Source: Gammaproteobacteria bacterium
GTDB lineage: Bacteria > Pseudomonadota > Gammaproteobacteria > SZUA-152
NCBI GenBank assembly: GCA_032250735.1
Contig: JAVVEP010000030.1
Location: 1-34,786 of the forward strand
Length of the DNA: 34,786 bases
Direction of reading: 5' to 3'
The notes under the pieces are model-generated. The model was not told the origin of the DNA. It ran no database searches and saw only the letters and a program-made list of their open reading frames with translations. The translations under genes were made by a program, and so were the position numbers. Positions 34,784-34,786 of the stretch are shown here, one piece after another; position 1 is the first letter of the stretch, and each line of letters opens with the position of its first letter.

Positions 34784-34786
34784 AAG

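Overview
The window reads as one stretch of a gammaproteobacterial chromosome with fairly high G+C. The evidence is gene content: fused RlmKL, the lpoA-yraN-dolP locus beside rsmI, ZapE, YcgL, an LpxL-type acyltransferase and a 1227-residue MetH. Two rhodanese genes and a TorF-type porin would suit a free-living or sulfur-metabolising lineage, but I cannot name a genus. I saw no rRNA, tRNA, CRISPR array or intact transposase.

Layout. 104-4815 (minus): an envelope block, lpoA-yraN-dolP, followed by a GlcD/D-lactate-dehydrogenase-like flavoprotein; diaA, usual between yraN and dolP, is absent. 4847-5728: rsmI, divergent from lpoA. 5793-6881 (minus): zapE. 7061-11061 (plus): a small lipoprotein, a ComFB-like protein, rlmKL and a 2-Cys peroxiredoxin with a palindrome on its putative promoter. 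11241-12362: a response regulator fused to a class III nucleotide cyclase domain that lacks the catalytic arginine. 12437-14712: ycgL, a YbaK-type deacylase, and aroG overlapping a tiny membrane-protein gene. 14923-18816: a MipA/OmpV protein, a lipoprotein plus ankyrin pair, and a 619-residue lipoprotein made of six ~90-residue repeats. 18848-22149 (minus): an orphan sensor kinase behind a PilZ gene, and a periplasmic double-rhodanese protein. 22535-27159 (minus): metH, a single-domain rhodanese and a short NfeD-like protein. 27369-29103 (plus): ttcA and an LpxL-family acyltransferase.

The right end is accessory in character. 29365-30400 is an AT-richer toxin-antitoxin-like pair (excisionase-type HTH plus PIN). 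A ~400-bp non-coding stretch follows, then a DUF898 membrane protein translationally coupled to an M48 metalloprotease, then a TorF-like porin. From about 34234 the sequence looks like an integron cassette array: a degenerate attC-like site with a REP-like palindrome inside it, then a complete cassette (BamE/SmpA-like lipoprotein) ending in a textbook 63-bp attC with R'', L'', L', R' boxes and one unpaired base. No integrase lies in the window, so this is either the edge of an integron continuing to the right or an integrase-less attC cluster.

Most candidate novelty lies in the attC cassette, the six-repeat lipoprotein, the arginine-less cyclase, the HTH-PIN pair, and several palindromes or direct repeats placed on promoters.
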